This document shows, one piece after another, positions 31,171-42,235 of a stretch of DNA of 64,000 nucleotides. Below the pieces are notes generated by a model. That model made no database searches. It was given only the letters and a program-made list of their open reading frames with translations, and was not told where the DNA came from. The stretch comes from Cercophora sp. LCS_1 (lineage: Eukaryota; Ascomycota; Sordariomycetes; Sordariales; Lasiosphaeriaceae): contig JAPZLL010000054.1 of NCBI GenBank assembly GCA_036250225.1, positions 1-64,000 of the forward strand, written 5' to 3'. The position numbers were made by a program, and so were the translations under genes. Position 1 is the first letter of the stretch; every line of letters begins with the position of its first letter.

Positions 31171-33508
31171 CTAAACACCACCATCCCCGCCGCCACCAAC
31201 AAAAGTCGTGCCAGCCGGATAAAACTCCTCCCCCAACCCATCCCGATGCTCCAGATTCCCCATATCAACCCACGGAAAATCAACCCTCTGTCTCCCCTCA
31301 ACAATCGAAGTAGTCCTCGGCGGCGGACCTTGCACCCCCAACCTCAACGGATTCTCTCCAAACCGCCACTCCCAATCGTTGCTAAGTTGGTGATCAAAAA
31401 CGCAATTCCCCCGGTTTGGTGCTATCCCTTGCTGCTGCTGCTGCATCAACTCCTGGACGGCCTGCTGCGACGTCTTTTGATTCCTCACGGGCAATTCCTG
31501 CGGCTTGCGAACAAACTGGTAGCCCGGCCGCTCAAACATGGGCAAGTCGATGTCCCGGTCCGCCTTGAACGCGTCCAGGACGCGGAGCCGCGGTCGTACG
31601 TGGTCAAGATTCTGCTGCGTGGCTGGTACAAGGTTGGCATCGGCCAGTGGACCCGTGACGCCGTTGAGTTGCTCGGGTAAGATGATGCGGCTGGTCAGGA
31701 CGCCATTGCGGTTGGCACGGATGTGGTCGACTTCTCTCCGACGCAGGAAGTTGTACCGTGCCAGCTGGCAGGGAGGTCTGTCGGATGGCGGCGCACCAAA
31801 CACATGCGTGTATGGATCTGGCCACGCGGGGGGCAGTCCACCGGGCCCGTCCTGGAGCAAGCTCCCCGTGACATCAGGCCCTGGGTCTGGCGGTGTGAGG
31901 AAGTAGCGGGGCGGCTCAGGTTCTATATGCTCGGGGTCAATCTCCTCGCCGTCCTCTTCGCGTAGCGCTATGGTTTCTGCCGTGGTATAGGTGTTAGACC
32001 CTTCATACATGGGTTTCCGGTACAATGCGCAGTAGTCAGGCTCGGCTGGGTCAAAGTTCATCCAGTCGTCGGTGACGAGAAAGATCTGGTCGCCGTAGGG
32101 CATATCCCGTTCGGATTTACCAAAGTTCGGCTCCTTGGGATACGTTGGTTTGTGTCCAAAGGCATGCCACCGGTACTCGTGTGTGGACTGCGCTTCCGAA
32201 GGGTGAAGGACCTGCTCATCGCGGCTCTCTACCTCCTTTGTACCGGTATCGTCGTCCCCACCTGCGCCGCCGCCCCAGCGACCGAGGTGCTCCTGGAAAT
32301 GGCCCTGCTGCAAGTTTGGTACCGTTGGCGGGTAGAAGACGATGATTTCGACGCCAAAGTAGTCTGCGATCACCCATAGGATCCAGTAGGCCGAGTACGC
32401 CGGGAGGCCTTGTCGCGACGACGCACACAAGGAACGCCCAATGCTCAGCGTGCCGTAGTCGGGAAAGTCATGGCACGTCGACATATCCTCAAGCCAGTGG
32501 TACGCGCGCCAGCGCTCGTGGCCCGGGTCACACAAGACTTGAAAGTAGTAGGTCCATATCCGGGCCTTGACGGTCCAATGCGAAAAGATGTCGGGGCCCT
32601 TTGCAATCTCGAAACTATCCGCAGATCTTCTTCTCCGCGCACCTCGAAAATAACTGCCTCCAGCTTAGTCGTGCCCGGGACAAGGACAAAGAAAACCGGG
32701 TACCCACCTCAAGCTGTGCCACAGGCTGTTTGGACCATGGGGGACTGGAACGGCCCGAAAGCGCCGCTCCCTTAGCATGTTGCCTACCCCAGGCGCCGGA
32801 CGGTGTTGGTCCCACTCAGGGTCTGCAGCCATGAAACCCTGGGTCAAGACGTCAGAACCTAACTTGGCTCACGGCGGTTGTCGTGCATCGGCGGGCCTGC
32901 TGATAACGTACCTGGTATCTGTGGTACCTGAGCCACAGCAGCCGGGAATGATCTTTCGCACCGTCCATCTCCGCTTGCTCGACCTTCTCCGTCAACCCGG
33001 TCGCAAGATAGTCACGCGCATCTTCCGCCGCGCGACTCCCAGTGCCCGGCAGGACGTACGGAGGAGAGGTAAAATTCGTCAAGGTGAGGTTGGATACTTT
33101 CAAGTCCACCGTACCGACATGCCAACTCCGGTTCTGGATGTTCAACGTCCTCAAGGCGTCCAGGATTGCAGCTCGAGCTCTGTTTCCATCTCGTGACCGG
33201 ACCGAACGGATGTAACGCCAGAGAGCATCGACCCCTCTCTGAAAGTCAGCTGCCTGTGGCATCACGCTCGGAGTGGCACCCCAGCCGAGGACGCTCCACG
33301 CGCGCTCCGGACAGAAATATGTTGGAGTTTTCAGTCTATTGATATCATCCACCATTTGCTGGGGTGATTTGGGTAGCGAGACCAGCACGTTTTGGCCTTC
33401 TATACGCACTCTCTTGCTTACCCTTCCTCTCCGACCTTGAGGGATATCATCGTCGTAGTAAGCCGGCACCGGAAAAGCAGCGTTGTAAGACCGCTTCGAT
33501 CGCACCAT
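31171..33508 (-). CDS. OTU-like cysteine-protease-fold protein with altered catalytic site
   Basis: Model: complement(join(31171..32653,32708..32838,32912..33508)), 736 residues, introns canonical and in phase. The central part follows the OTU pattern. A VPHGPNSLWHSLS segment sits where active OTU enzymes have the PGDGNCLWHSL type. HWTVKARIWTYYFQVLCDP, RWRAYHWLEDM and YWILWVIADYFGVEIIVFYP then match the downstream OTU helices and strand. Asp becomes Gly and the nucleophile Cys becomes Ser (Ser about 237, complement 32725..32727), so classical deubiquitinase activity is unlikely. The N-terminal ~200 residues (MVRSKRSYNAAFPVPAYY) and long C-terminus, with a Gln run QQQQQG and a GNCVFDHQLSNDWEW block, have no recognised domain. 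Possibly a ubiquitin-binding pseudoenzyme. Confidence 0.72.
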
Positions 33509-33983
33509 TGTTGCTTATGTGTGGGAATATTTTCGTGCAAGCTGGGAAATGATGAGCAGCTTCTCATAGAGACGTCAAAAACCTAAACACTGAGAACCGC
33601 CGCCACTGAAATACAGGCACCGGACAAAGGTCCGGCAAGATACGTTTCCCGAGCCCTTGCCGCCGAATACATGGCTGAGCGGCCCAAGCATGCAACAAAG
33701 GCGAAGACGATTCCTGCCCGCCTAGAGCGGTTGGGACTTGACACGCCGGCGTGCGATGTAGATTGTAAGCTTTTTTGCACGATTCGAGGCTATGTTGTCA
33801 ATTGATGTGCCACAATCCTTTGGCTCTTGTCTTGAACAAAGGCTGCCACTTCTGCAAGCGGAAGGGGTCCTATTGTCTTCCCGCTCGAAAGAAACGGCCT
33901 GAGCAGCTCGGGCAGCCGAGGATAAAGGGCCGTGCGACGCGAAAACTGTAATCGAAGCTGTAAAGTTGACTTGGCGAAGGGCA
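33509..33983. other. Intergenic region
   Basis: About 475 bp upstream of the OTU-like gene. No gene seen. Confidence 0.4.
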
Positions 33984-34876
33984 TCAACAAGCGCCCCCAG
34001 CCGCTGCAAACGCACCCAGCGCGCCGGCGCGTTTAGTCATAGCCGACATGCCACCGTACACGATCGAGTCTGGCGTCGTAAACTCCAAAAGAGCTGGACA
34101 AGACGGAAAAACGTCAGCATCATCAAGGATTCTCATGGGAGGGTGAGAGATAACACACCTTCGTTCTGAAACTCCTTTTCCTCCGCAACAGCCCACCACA
34201 GCCTCAAGACCCACAGCGCCACCAGTGCATCTTGTGTCTCCTGCATCATGTCGTTTCCTGCCATGATCACTAGCCTGGGATGCTGATGTTGTTTCCCGTC
34301 TCCACCCTCTTCTCGAGCAATGACTTGTTTTCCTTTGCTGTCTACCCATTCCCAAACCCGCCCTCCTCGGCTTGGTTTCGCTGTAAACAGGACTTGGGGT
34401 TCCGTGGCTGGCTGTGATTCGGGAGTACTGGGCGGAAAGAGAGGCGAGCTTGCTGACGTTGAAGCAGGGTTGAGGAGCGCTGTGAATGTCGGCTTGTGGA
34501 ATGGGATGTACTTCTTTTTTGAGGACGGTGAGGAGGAGGGTACAAGCTTCATGTTTCCAAGCACCGAGTCTGAAGACGGGCAGTTGTTGGTCATGTAAAA
34601 GGCGGCGTGGATATCGGTGCGGTGATATGCGTTGGCAGGGTGAACGAGGTTGTATATCTTGAGATGCTGGGGTTCATCTTTGAGGTCCGGTGTGGTTGAG
34701 CTGATGAAGGATGCGTCATCCTGGAGTTTGCTTTCGTCGATGACTCGGGAGAACTGGATCGACGAGATCTTGTGCGTGAGTGTGTCCAGAGACTTACTGA
34801 TGTGGTATAGAGGTGTCGATGGGGCGTTCTCAGCAGTGATGAACTCCCCGGAGAGAACATAGACTGTTGGGACCAT
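33984..34876 (-). CDS. Paralog B of the unknown LURP/Tubby-like family
   Basis: Model: complement(join(33984..34093,34159..34876)), 275 residues. The intron has GTGTGT and GTCCAG borders and restores QNEALLEFTTPD. The motif order matches paralog A at 23166-23986: YVLSGEFITAENAPSTPLYH, ISSIQFSRVID, IYNLVHPANAY, RVWEWVDSKGKQVIARE and MMQETQDALVALWVLRLWWA. A Ser/Pro-rich insertion (about 135-165) is unique to this copy. Its C-terminus ends GALGAFAAAGGAC, hydrophobic and Gly/Ala-rich. A strong TATA element lies about 93 bp upstream. No catalytic motif is seen; function unknown. The two paralogs are about 10 kb apart, same strand, with HET, ankyrin and OTU-like genes between. Confidence 0.75.
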
Positions 34877-34967
34877 GGTTTCCGCTTAATTGGGACGACG
34901 CTGATATCGAGATGTTGGAGATTCTTAGGTGGAAGCTGTATCAGGGCGAAGGACTTCGCTTGCGCCG

Positions 34968-34978
34968 ATATATATTTA
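34968..34978 (-). promoter_or_regulatory. TATA-box candidate of paralog B
   Basis: TAAATATATAT on the minus strand, 92-102 bp upstream of the start codon at 34876. Confidence 0.5.
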
Positions 34979-36322
34979 TTGCAACCGGCATCTGTTTGCC
35001 TAAAAGCACCACCGTGTCTTGTTGGCGATCCCCGCCACTGCTGAGCCTTTGCCAAGACTGGCGATAGCGCGTTGAATGGGATTGAGTGGCCGACGCATCC
35101 GCATCCGCATCCGCATCCGAATCCTTCAAGGTCTTGGCGTCACCGGCTCCACTCCGTGCGGCATCGGTGCAGTTGGCCAAGTTCCAAAGACGGCGTTATC
35201 GGTTCAAAAGTACGGTTGGGTCTCGAGGAATCTTCAGATTTGAGTGTGACGCAAACCACAGCAAAACCTACTCGATGGTGGGAATAGCGCGCCGAATCTT
35301 GAGGGGTGGGTAGCATTCCCTTCATCAAGCACCTTCTTCGAACATCGTTGTCAGAAGCGGGGGATCGCGGCAAACCCCGCCAGGCTGTCGAACCTGCAGG
35401 AGCAACCTTCACCACCGCGCCCAGAACTGTCCGCTCAGCATTTTCCGCTTTCACTTCGACTCGTCAATCAGTCCAGCGCGATCAGATCTTGAAAAACGCG
35501 ATTTATTTATTCCTACACGCACACTGTCAACGACTTCGACCGCCCACTGATTCGTATCCGGCATACGACTCTCTCATCAGTGATTTGCGCCTCAAAACGC
35601 TCACTGAGGATGCCGCATGTGTTGGCTGGCAATCAGGTTGCCAATCACCAGTCTTGGGTCAACCGACCTTTCCCTCGACATGTCTCGCACAATGGAAACT
35701 GTCAGCAATTTTCCGAAGCGCACCTTTCCGCCGTTCTCTGATCTGAGGTCGATGGCCCAAGCAAGCGAGACGCGCCAATCAGCGCCCCGTGACCGATAAT
35801 CTCTGCCCTTCTGGTGAGGCTCTGCGGCATCTCTCTGTAAGCGATGCATTCGAAGACCTATTTCCGGTTTGTCGTGGCTTCAGATGAAACTCTGGGGGAA
35901 ATAAAACCCATGCACATTCCCTCCAGTGGCAGCGACTGCCAAGACGATGGCCCTCTGCTGGGCGTTGAGTCTTCGCGGGATTTACACGAACCCCTGATGC
36001 TACGGGGAAAAGACGCGCCGGTCTTATGTCTTATGTGTCAATCGGGGACGACGCCGCTGTTCATCTCCATACTTGCTGCTGCAGGGGCTTGCTAATGATG
36101 GGAGCGCCAAGGACATCCGTCGCGAGTTGGGCCGGAGCCTCGCGCATGTTTCTTCACATGAGAAGAGATGATGCAGGATGATCAAGATGGAGGCCCGCCC
36201 GCTCCCCAGTGCTGGCTTTTAACGGACGTGCCCCTCACTTTCAAGATCAGGAGGGCCTACACTCCCGATTCCCCCACTGCGAGCCGTCTCCAGTGTTTTG
36301 CTCGACGCAATCAGTCGCCAAC
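34979..36322. other. Divergent intergenic region
   Basis: About 1.3 kb between divergent genes. It contains a (GCATCC)4 repeat at 35095-35118. Overlapping short frames without resemblance to anything. Confidence 0.4.
35095..35118. repeat. Tandem hexamer (GCATCC)4
   Basis: Four exact GCATCC units followed by a GAATCC variant. Confidence 0.9.
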
Positions 36323-38942
36323 ATGTTGAGCATCGCACAGGTATCGGGTCTTATCGCTGCGGCCGTGATGGTCGGTAGGTCTCCCACCCGCCCTCTAGCC
36401 TCTTCACTCTCCTCTGACGCATCCCACCAACACAGTTCAGTACGCCCTTCCCGCTGCCTTGGTCATCATCTTGATCAAGTTTGTTGGGACCGAAAACACG
36501 GCCGCGACTTGGTCAACAGTCAACCGAACCATCTCCAACACGATATGGCCACTCATCCTCCGAGCCGACTCCGTGGGCGCCGTCCATCGATCCTTTGCCA
36601 CGGTCGTGCTGACATGGACAATGACGTTCGCGGCGTTACTGTTGGTGGTGACCAGTGTCGTGGCACCTCTCGGACTCTACGAAGAGGTAATTCCTGGGTC
36701 GCCACAGCCAGTCTTGTTCCAGTACGCAAGAGACCCTAGTCCATGGAGCGCCGTCACGATGCCGCGCCCGAATCTGAAGTTCAGCCGACATTGCGAGGTC
36801 GGCTTGGCCATCAACTGTCCGGGCCAATACCAGGGCGTTTACATGAACGAAACGAGACCAGGGGTATTCTCCAGCGTTGAAACTGATGAGAATTCGACCA
36901 TCAACACTACCGTCCCGGCAAACTACACGGCCATGTTCACCAGTGCGACGGGTCCTGATAACACCCTCTCCGGGCTCTTCGACATCCAGTACCGTCGGTG
37001 GCTGATCGACTTCCAAAACATCATCGACAAGGGCGAGCCACATGTCGAGGGGGATGCCCGCCGCATCGAAAGCTTAATCCCTCAAGACGACATACTTCTC
37101 AGGGAAGGGCTTGTCATTGACATGAGAGACAACGGTGGCATTGGCTTCCGGAACCACACAGTCCCTGCCGGCCTCACCCACGGTGGAACTTGGAGTGAGG
37201 ATCTCACGTGGTTGCAGGCAGTAACCGAGTGCGTCGACACAAACCTAACCATCGAGGCGCGTTCCGAGGCTTCAAAGGATAGCTTCATCAGCAACGAGAC
37301 ATACTTCGTCGTCGACCGGGGTGCATTCCAAGGCTTGGACATCAGCTCCCTCCAAGCACCGCCGTGGTCGGACAACCAGACCTTGGATCTCTTTGGGCGC
37401 GCCCACAAAGCTGCGCAAATGTACAACTTCCTTTTGGGTACCTCGCTCAACCTGTCCCTACCTCTTGACCCCGCAACAGAGCGAGTGCCGATCATTGCCA
37501 TGGAGGATGTTAACATCACGTCCTTTGACCTCAGTCCGGATCTCTTCCCTTCGTTCGACAAAGATGAGGTGCGTATATGCAAGCTAGACGGATTAGAAGG
37601 TTTTCCGAATACGTCAATCCCGATTGTCCCGCTCCCTGACGACTTTGTGCCCTCCTTCCCCGACGGCAAGCGGAGATTGTTTGCCTCCAATTTCACCGCG
37701 ATTAGTAAGAGGTACTGACACAGTACCTTTTCGCGAAGCTAACGGTGACACAGCTCAAATTTGCCGCGGCTACTATACCGTCAACAGCCTTGACCTCCGA
37801 GCCAACAACATCACCAACCCAGCGGTCGAGTGTGGCCTCGTTCTCGGTCCCTGGACAAGGCTGGAGTCCGACGTCCCAGAGCACATATTTACAGCCGTCA
37901 AGAAGAAGCAGAGAAACATTCACGTGTGCGCGACCGGCATCCGATCAAGCATCAAGACGGTCCACTTCCGCTTCAACGGCACGGGCGAGCAACTCTCCAA
38001 CCTTCAGGTTGAACGAATCTCAGACAAGGCGTATCCCAATGATGCTGCAAAGCCACTGTGGGCCGTTGAGCATAGCTTCGATAGGCGAATGCGCTTCGAC
38101 GCCCTTTGGGGTCTCGTCAACGATAGCTACGAGACGTATGAAGGGTTCTACACCACAAGGTCGGAGCATCTCTGGCTTCCGGCTGGTCCATATATCGGCG
38201 CGAATGCCTTCTCACTCGCAGGCGTTGGTTTGGGCTCGGTTCCCGCCCCGTCAGTTCCCTATATCAAGATCATGAAGGCGTATGAGATAGACCTGGACAG
38301 CGCTTACAGTGGAGATATTTCATATCCCATGATCGAGCGCTTTCGCCGTCTTTCTCAAAGCCAAAGTAGCGCGGGTCACATTCCCAGCCTAATCATCCAC
38401 GACGAGCTTGCTGCTGCTCTTGTCGGTAAGCCCACCACCCTTCCTCTCGGTCACACCACTTAATTACCTACTGACTCCTCTCAGGCTCCAAATCAGCGAT
38501 CCGTTCCGAGCCAATCACCTTCCCCGCCATGATGACAACTAACGACCCACCGCAAGCCTTTGCCAACTCCGAAGTAGCAGTCTACAAGCGTGTTATCCGC
38601 TACGACCTCCGCTATGCGATCCCTGCCTTTGCCACGCTCGCTCTTTTCCTCCTGGTCATGTTGTGGGCAGCGTCCATTCTCCTCTTTTCCTGGTCCACGC
38701 TGCCCACGCTGAAACACATCTACAACCAAACGTCAGCCGGTCGCTTGGCAACAAGCCTCCTCCTCCCGGGTCGAACCGATCCACAGCAATCATCAACCGA
38801 ATGGGCGGAGGGAGATGGAAAACTGGTCATTGGCTTCGGCAGAGTTAGAGGAGAAGGAAACTACTTCTGCCGACTGCAAGGCCACGACGGTCTATTGGAC
38901 GAAAAGGGGAGGGAAAGTCCCCGTCTTGAAGGCCATCAATAG
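36323..38942 (+). CDS. Large ectodomain membrane protein of unknown function
   Basis: Model: join(36323..36374,36436..37704,37754..38425,38485..38942), 816 residues; all junctions keep frame (GTAGGT, GTAAGA and GTAAGC donors). It has an N-terminal TM (MLSIAQVSGLIAAAVMVVQY into LVIILIKFV), a second TM (VVLTWTMTFAALLLVVTSVV), and a large extracellular part of about 600 residues with many N-glycosylation sequons (NTTVPANYT, NLTIEA) and scattered Cys. A last TM FATLALFLLVMLWAASILLF precedes a short cytosolic tail. This architecture occurs in a large, lineage-expanded group of Pezizomycotina proteins without assigned function; surface sensing is a guess. The tiny first exon is supported by phase and hydrophobicity. 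Confidence 0.8.
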
Positions 38943-38980
38943 TTTCATCTACCGCAACCACTGATCAGCCGAAGCACATT

Positions 38981-40437
38981 TTACCGCCCCTTTCCGACAA
39001 CTTCAGCCGAGCCCCTCCCCAAACTATCTTCAGCAGCAATCGTACTCGCCCCATCAAACTGCACCTGAACATCCGTTGTCCTCATAATTCCATTATACGT
39101 CATAATCTCCTCCTCACTCCCCGTCGGGCTCGCCCCTCGCACCTCCATACGTCCTTTCTTCGCGCCACCCATCGCACTAAGCTGGTAAATACTCCCCCGT
39201 CTCGCCGTCTCATGCACCGTCCCCTCCTTGCCTGCCACCTTTGAACCGCCAACCGCCACGACGGAATTACCCCCGTTGAAGTAGGGGCCCTTGCTACCGG
39301 GCGTGTTATCATACTTATTCTTACCCGTGCTGGCGCCAAAGATGGCGGGCATCCAGGTTCGGAAGAGCGGACGGAGGGCGGGCGCTGAGGCCGAGATGAT
39401 GGCGACGGTCACTTCGACGACGTTGAGGGTTATGGTGATGTCGTAGTAAGGATCTTTCTTGGGGTCGACGACGTAGAAGAGTTTGTAGAGGGTAACGAGG
39501 CGGACGATGGAGACTACTGTGACGCTGTAACTATGTTAGCCTTACCAGCATGACGGGCGGTAGTAATCACGGGTGGTAGTAATTACGGGGAATATGGAAG
39601 AAACGGAGAGAGACCAAAGGAAGATGTGGAATGCAGTGAAAAAGGAGAGAGACGGGAAACAGGACGGGGTGGGCAGAGAGAGGAGAAGGAAGTGAGAACA
39701 TACGTCAAACCCATCAAAAAGATACCAATAACAGCAATCTTTGCCGCCCTGGGCATCTTCAACCCCAAGAAAATCCAAAACGGCAGCGCCACAACAAGAA
39801 TATCCGTCACGACCGTGATGAACGAAATGGCAATGTGGAACGAGTTATCGACGCATTTCGTCCCCGGAGCCGCCTTGAGCGCAAAGTCCCAGTTCGCAGC
39901 GATCGGCAAGCACTGCAGCAGTGCAACCAGGAAAACGGCAACGGCCTGCAGCGCATTGAACGTGTTGAGCGCATAGATGCAGTACCGGATCGCCCGACGG
40001 TGGCCCCCGAGACGGAGCAGAAAAACAAGGATCGAAGCTTTAACGAGGGCCAGGATGGGGTTGTAGAAGAGCTGGGCGACGAAGAACCACCAGAAGCCTG
40101 GGGAGGGGTCGAACTCGGGGACATCGACGGCGCGCCAGCCGTAGTAATTGAGCTTGATGTCTGCAAACTTCTTAGGGAATACCGGACGAGCGGAGGATGG
40201 TAACGTACGCATGTAAAGAGGTCCGACCATGAGAAGGGAAAAGATCATGGCAAACGACATGAGCCAGTCATCAAGAGCCCATTGTCGCGTCTTTGTGCGC
40301 GAGTACGTACGCAGGGCAACGGTGAGCAAGGCGATGGCGTTGAAGAAAAAGATGATAAAGATGGCGGCCGCTTGCAGCGGAGGCGTGGGGATGTCCAGGA
40401 CGCTCTCATGCTGAGGGCGTCGCGGGAGGATGGCCAT
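38981..40437 (-). CDS. PTH11-like / fungal rhodopsin-fold membrane protein
   Basis: Model: complement(join(38981..39524,39704..40160,40209..40437)), 409 residues. It is a seven-TM protein of the fungal rhodopsin-like (SAT4/PTH11-related) family without an N-terminal CFEM domain. The first intron (GTACGT to TTGCAG) joins GPLYM to HIKLNYYGW; the second (GTATGT to TTACAG) joins IFLMGL to TVTVVSIVRL. Hallmarks are RQWALDDWLM after TM1, FDPSPGFWWFFVAQLFYNP, ALVKASILVFLLRLG, CVDNSFHIAISFITVVTDI and PYYDITITLNVVEVTVAII. The C-terminus (~130 residues) is soluble, Gly/Ser-rich and likely cytosolic. Relatives are viewed as GPCR-like surface sensors; ligand unknown. Its 3' end lies 38 bp from that of the convergent ectodomain gene. 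Confidence 0.9.
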
Positions 40438-42235
40438 CGGGGGTCAACACAAGCCTTGCGGCAAAATCAAACGCCCTAACAAGAGCAAAAGATCGACAAG
40501 CAAACAAGCAAGCCGGAAGCATCAAAAGACCAAAGGAGTGAACGGTCCGTGTACTGAAGATTAATGGCAGATGCGCAGATCGGAGGCAGATCCTGGGTCA
40601 GGCGCGGTTCATATTTCTTGGGCCCCGTTTGGATGACAGGTGACCCCTTTTACTGATCGGAAAACCCAAGGCTGCAGGGTCTTTTTGCTGCGACTTCAGG
40701 TGCTGCTCTTCGGTCCTCGTCGAGGGGCAGACTCGAAGGCCAAGTCTATCAACACCGAGGATGCCGTTTGTACGTGCCGAGTGACCAGGGACCTGATCGA
40801 CGACTTGGCATGCAGGATATGTGGACTCGGGGACCTGGAAGCCTTTTTGTCGTTTCCCGTTCTTGGTCCTTTCATTCAAGTCGGTGGACTCGACGAGAAG
40901 AACAGGGTTGAGGATCCACCCGCGAGCAAAAATGGCCTGCACACGGCGTCCATGATGTTTCCCTTCGCCCTAAGCGTTGCCGGATATCAACGGGACGGCT
41001 ACTGCACCTGCAATTCGCCACACTGCTTCTGCGGCCCGGCAGTTTGGAGTTTTCTTGGAACGACCGCAACGCCGACCATCATCGAACGGTGAGAAGCGAC
41101 TCTGGGCTGATGGGTCATTTGTATCCGATGGCGAAGAACGAGTCGACGCTCCAAGATCCGAGATGGCGTTGACCTGGAGTTGAGATGAAGCAGACCCCAC
41201 AGCCCAACAAAACGTCCCGGGGCCGGGCCGGGGATGGAGACCGAGTGGGTGCCGCGATCCACCAACTCCATCGCCGTTCCTTGCCGCCAAGGCCCACAAA
41301 ATTGCAAAGAGGATCAATGAGCGCTCCCAAGAGTCAGGTTGCTGGGTTGTGGGAGGATTCAAGTACGCCAAGAAGACGTTCGTCTGTCAGAGTTTTCCAG
41401 TCGTTGCCGGAGACCGCCCAATCCAGGGGAGCTAAAAAACCAAGACAGCCGTTCGAGGGGAAGGTGCCGTTGACGTTGGTAATAAAGTGGCGTCACCGAC
41501 TCCGCTGCAGTTATCGGTGTCGCGCACCGCGTCTCCAGTTCGGAAGGCGCGACCCCTTTTCTGTCACCCGCGGTTCCCGCTCCAAATTGGAAAGGAAAGG
41601 ACAGAAAGACAGAGTTGCATCCCTAGTATTCGTGTCCGCCAGACCAGCGGCTCGGACTAGCGCGCACCCAACTGCGTCCCAAATAGTCCTTACCGGTCGT
41701 CTGAGCATCCCCGCTCAAGCACCCGGCAGTTCACCCGGGGCCTATCGCGTCCCAGCGGCACAGACAGGGCTGCAAGACCCTCGCCGCTCGCCCACCGCTG
41801 CCGCCGCGCTCCGGGTAGTGGGACCGCTTGTGTAACCGACCGTGTAACCAGGACGCCGTTGTCAGAGGTCTGAGAGCCCGCCCGCACACCGTTCCACAAT
41901 ATCCAATACCAAGCCGAGTGCATCGCAGAAAGTCCATTTCGCAATACGAGGAAGTGCCATTGCCAGCGGCATGGGAAATCAGCAGGGTTCCACTCGTCGT
42001 GCGACGCAGGCTTCCTGCTGGGAATGAGGCCAAGACCACGACAGACGTCTCGGCAGACATGATCCGGGGATGAATCCTCCCAGAATAAAAGTCGCCAATA
42101 CGCCCTGCCACGTGGTGACTCCTCTGGTCTTTTCGTATAACCAGCGCGGCGAGTCCTTATACGTCGGTTGTTCGTTACCGATCCTCTTCTTTTTTCTTGG
42201 GCCGACAAGTCCCTCGTTTACCTTGTCGTGCAACC
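40438..42235. other. Long divergent intergenic region
   Basis: About 1.8 kb between the rhodopsin-like gene and the FAD oxidase. Several 100-200 codon frames overlap on both strands (for example 41185-41835 plus, 41690-42208 minus) with Arg/Pro/Ser-rich composition and no domain, so I take them as chance frames. The last ~40 bases before 42236 form a CT-rich leader. Confidence 0.45.

Noticed and set aside
35095..35118. Possible CRISPR-like or telomere-like repeat
   Set aside because: Four contiguous hexamers without spacers; a plain microsatellite, and not the TTAGGG-type telomere of filamentous fungi.
41185..42208. Long frames on both strands upstream of the FAD oxidase
   Set aside because: Arg/Pro-rich readings of promoter DNA with no domain or intron logic.
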